Below are positions 33,598-35,059 of a stretch of DNA of 35,059 bases, piece after piece (the first letter of the stretch is position 1; each line of letters opens with the position of its first letter). The stretch is from contig JAGBTH010000024.1 of NCBI GenBank assembly GCA_017631385.1, positions 1 to 35,059 on the forward strand, in the 5' to 3' direction. The position numbers were made by a program, and so were the translations under genes. The stretch comes from Kiritimatiellia bacterium (lineage in GTDB: Bacteria > Verrucomicrobiota > Kiritimatiellia > RFP12 > UBA1067). The notes beneath the pieces are model-generated. The model was not told the origin of the DNA, did no database searches, and worked only from the letters and a program-made list of their open reading frames with translations.

Positions 33598-33990
33598 ATG
33601 ACGGTTAAACAGATTAGTATTTTTCTCGAAAATAAGCCCGGTCAGCTCGCGCAAATTTGCAAAACTCTCGCCGAGGCTGATATCAACATCGCTACTCTCT
33701 CGCTCGCCGACACAACTGATTTCGGTATCGTTCGTATGATCGTCGACGATCACGTTCGCGGTTGCGAAATTCTTCGTAACGCGGGCTTCGCCGTCAGCGA
33801 AACTGATGTCGTAATGGTAACAGTTCCCGATAGCCCAGGCGGAATGGCCGCGCTAACCGAGAAGCTCGATCGCGCTGGAGCTGATATTGAATACTCTTAC
33901 GCGTATGCTCTTGGCCAAGGCGAAAAAGCCATACTCGTATTCCGCTTTAAGGATAATGATAAGGCTATCGCCGCTTTAAAACAAGATTAA
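33598..33990 (+). CDS. Tandem ACT domain protein
   Basis: A 130-residue protein made of two ACT modules: residues 1-67 with QISIFLENKPGQLAQICKTL, and about 68-130 with VMVTVPDSPGGMAALTEKL. ACT modules bind amino acids or similar small molecules and usually regulate a partner enzyme. AGGAGG at 33585-33590, inside the end of paaK, is the best ribosome site in the window, and the ATG comes one base after the paaK stop. The pairing of PaaK and a double ACT protein is a known arrangement in many anaerobes; feedback sensing of an aromatic amino acid or derived acid is a reasonable inference. Confidence 0.92.
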   Translation: MTVKQISIFLENKPGQLAQICKTLAEADINIATLSLADTTDFGIVRMIVDDHVRGCEILRNAGFAVSETDVVMVTVPDSPGGMAALTEKLDRAGADIEYSYAYALGQGEKAILVFRFKDNDKAIAALKQD

Positions 33991-33997
33991 GGTAAAA

Positions 33998-35056
33998 ATG
34001 AAAGACTTTTTCAACGGCGTTAGGCGTCATATCGGTAAGCTCGATGCTAAACTCTTGCGCGAGCAGTACGAACGTCTTTCCGACGAGCTCGTGGCGCTTG
34101 ATACGCTGTTCGAAACGATCTCCATTGGCATAATCTTTCTAAATGAGCAAGGCGGGATTGTAAAAAGTAATCCCGCCGCGCGCGAACTCCTAGGCATTGA
34201 CATTAAAGATGCGATGGAGTCATTGGCTATACCGTTAGGTAAGTCTACAAAACGAGATATTGATATATCTTATCCGATTGAGCGCACTTTAGAAATAAAG
34301 AGCGTTCCCGTTGATTCCGGAACGATAGTATATATTGACGATGTTACCGCCGAGCGCGCTCGAACCGAAGAAGAACTGCGCGTCGGCGCGACACGCGCCG
34401 TAAGAGATTTAGCGGCAGGCGTGGCGCACGAAATCGGCAATCCCCTTAACGCGCTTTCTCTTAATTTACAACTCCTTAAGCGCTCAACTAAAGATAGCTC
34501 CGAAATTGACGAATGTCTTAATCAGGTAGAGCGTCTTTCCGGGATTATTCAGGGATTTTTACAAGCCTTACGCCCTTCTAAACCTAATCTATCGCGCGGC
34601 ACAATTGCAGACCCCATTAAAAGCTGCTTAGCTACGATGAAGAACCTATTCGAAGAGCGCGGCATTTTAGTCTCTCTCGATTTAGTAGGCGCGATTCCAT
34701 CAGTCGCGTTAGATAAGTCCCAGATGGAGCAGGTCTTTTTTAATTTACTAAAAAATGCTCTCGAAGCTGTTAAAGATGGCGGCTCAATTGATATTGATAT
34801 TTCGAGCGATGATAATGATGTAATTACGACTATTCGTGATAATGGCTTAGGAATGAACGCAGAACAGGTAACTCACCTTTTTGAGCCATATAAAACATCT
34901 AAAGAACACGGCACTGGCCTCGGGCTTATGATTACAGCGCGTATAATACGCGATCATGGCGGCTCAATCGCAGTCGAATCCCAACTAGGCGAGGGAACTA
35001 CCTTTACAGTTCGCCTACCGCGAATCGAGCGCAGAATTAGAGCACTCAAAGGCTAA
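33998..35056 (+). CDS. Sensor histidine kinase, NtrB-like, soluble
   Basis: A 352-residue two-component kinase with no membrane segment. Residues 25-115 form a PAS-like sensor (SIGIIFLNEQGGIVKSNPAARELLGID). The phosphorylated residue is His144 in the H box VAHEIGNPLNALSLNLQLL. The ATP-binding domain has Asn253 in NLLKNALEAV, DNGLGM at 281-286 (G1) and GTGLGL at 305-310 (G2). Overall it resembles NtrB/AtoS-type kinases that phosphorylate sigma-54 activators. It starts seven bases after the ACT gene, so it is in the same operon. The gene is complete, its stop being three bases from the window edge; a response regulator probably follows outside. Confidence 0.93.
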   Translation: MKDFFNGVRRHIGKLDAKLLREQYERLSDELVALDTLFETISIGIIFLNEQGGIVKSNPAARELLGIDIKDAMESLAIPLGKSTKRDIDISYPIERTLEIKSVPVDSGTIVYIDDVTAERARTEEELRVGATRAVRDLAAGVAHEIGNPLNALSLNLQLLKRSTKDSSEIDECLNQVERLSGIIQGFLQALRPSKPNLSRGTIADPIKSCLATMKNLFEERGILVSLDLVGAIPSVALDKSQMEQVFFNLLKNALEAVKDGGSIDIDISSDDNDVITTIRDNGLGMNAEQVTHLFEPYKTSKEHGTGLGLMITARIIRDHGGSIAVESQLGEGTTFTVRLPRIERRIRALKG

Positions 35057-35059
35057 GTA

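Noticed and set aside
1-35059. CRISPR array, transposon ends or phage genes
   Set aside because: No regularly spaced repeats, transposase or integrase motifs, or terminal repeats were found on reading both strands.

Overview
The window carries 27 protein genes, one cut by the left edge, packed at high density with no stretch over 300 bases free of genes. I see no RNA gene, insertion sequence, prophage or CRISPR array. The organism looks like a member of the Planctomycetes-Verrucomicrobia-Chlamydiae group, probably a gut or sediment relative of Verrucomicrobiota, Kiritimatiellota or Lentisphaerota. That is an inference from gene content: a V-type rather than F-type ATPase, a type III glutamine synthetase, exported twin-arginine Gfo/Idh/MocA oxidoreductases, secreted GH92 and GH2 mannosidases, and sigma-70-like TATAAT promoters instead of the Bacteroidota type. 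No ribosomal marker is present to prove it.

Layout. (1) 1-8400, plus strand: 3' end of a secreted glutaminase-like (DUF4965/GtaA) protein, an EEP-family lipoprotein, an M20 peptidase, a mannitol dehydrogenase/fructuronate reductase family enzyme, a two-helix membrane protein of unknown role translationally coupled to type III glutamine synthetase, and an unusually short dihydroorotase. (2) 8458-9999, plus: a radical SAM protein with a non-standard Cx4Cx2C cluster motif. (3) 9986-14390, minus: a secreted beta-mannosidase (GH2) followed by an alpha-mannosidase (GH92), a natural pair for N-glycan or mannoside breakdown. (4) 14455-20311, plus: alanine/glycine:cation symporter, glycerate kinase, GntP-type permease and an exported M14 carboxypeptidase with a TPR-like tail. 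(5) 20427-25067, plus: an aminotransferase, a secreted unknown protein and RarA, joined by 4-base stop/start overlaps, then a coiled-coil membrane protein. (6) 32104-25090, minus: V-ATPase subunits D, I and K, a GT-C/YfhO-like membrane protein, a secreted M20 peptidase and a Gfo/Idh/MocA oxidoreductase. Very short gaps, a promoter candidate before D and a strong intrinsic terminator after the last gene suggest one transcript of about 7 kb. (7) 32256-35056, plus: phenylacetate-CoA ligase, a double ACT-domain protein and an NtrB-like sensor histidine kinase.

How they work together. Exported peptidases, a glutaminase-like protein and mannosidases would release amino acids and mannose from host or plant glycoproteins. 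The symporter, the permease with its kinase, the aminotransferase and glutamine synthetase would take up and assimilate the products. The K subunit of the ATPase carries residues known to bind Na+, which fits a sodium-coupled economy that includes the AGCS symporter.

The strongest non-gene signals are a mirrored pair of extended -10 promoters at 14398-14444 that would give nearly leaderless transcripts, the same 16-base element again before the aminotransferase gene, and a minus-strand terminator inside the coding end of a convergent gene. I did not find a clearly new defence or mobile system.
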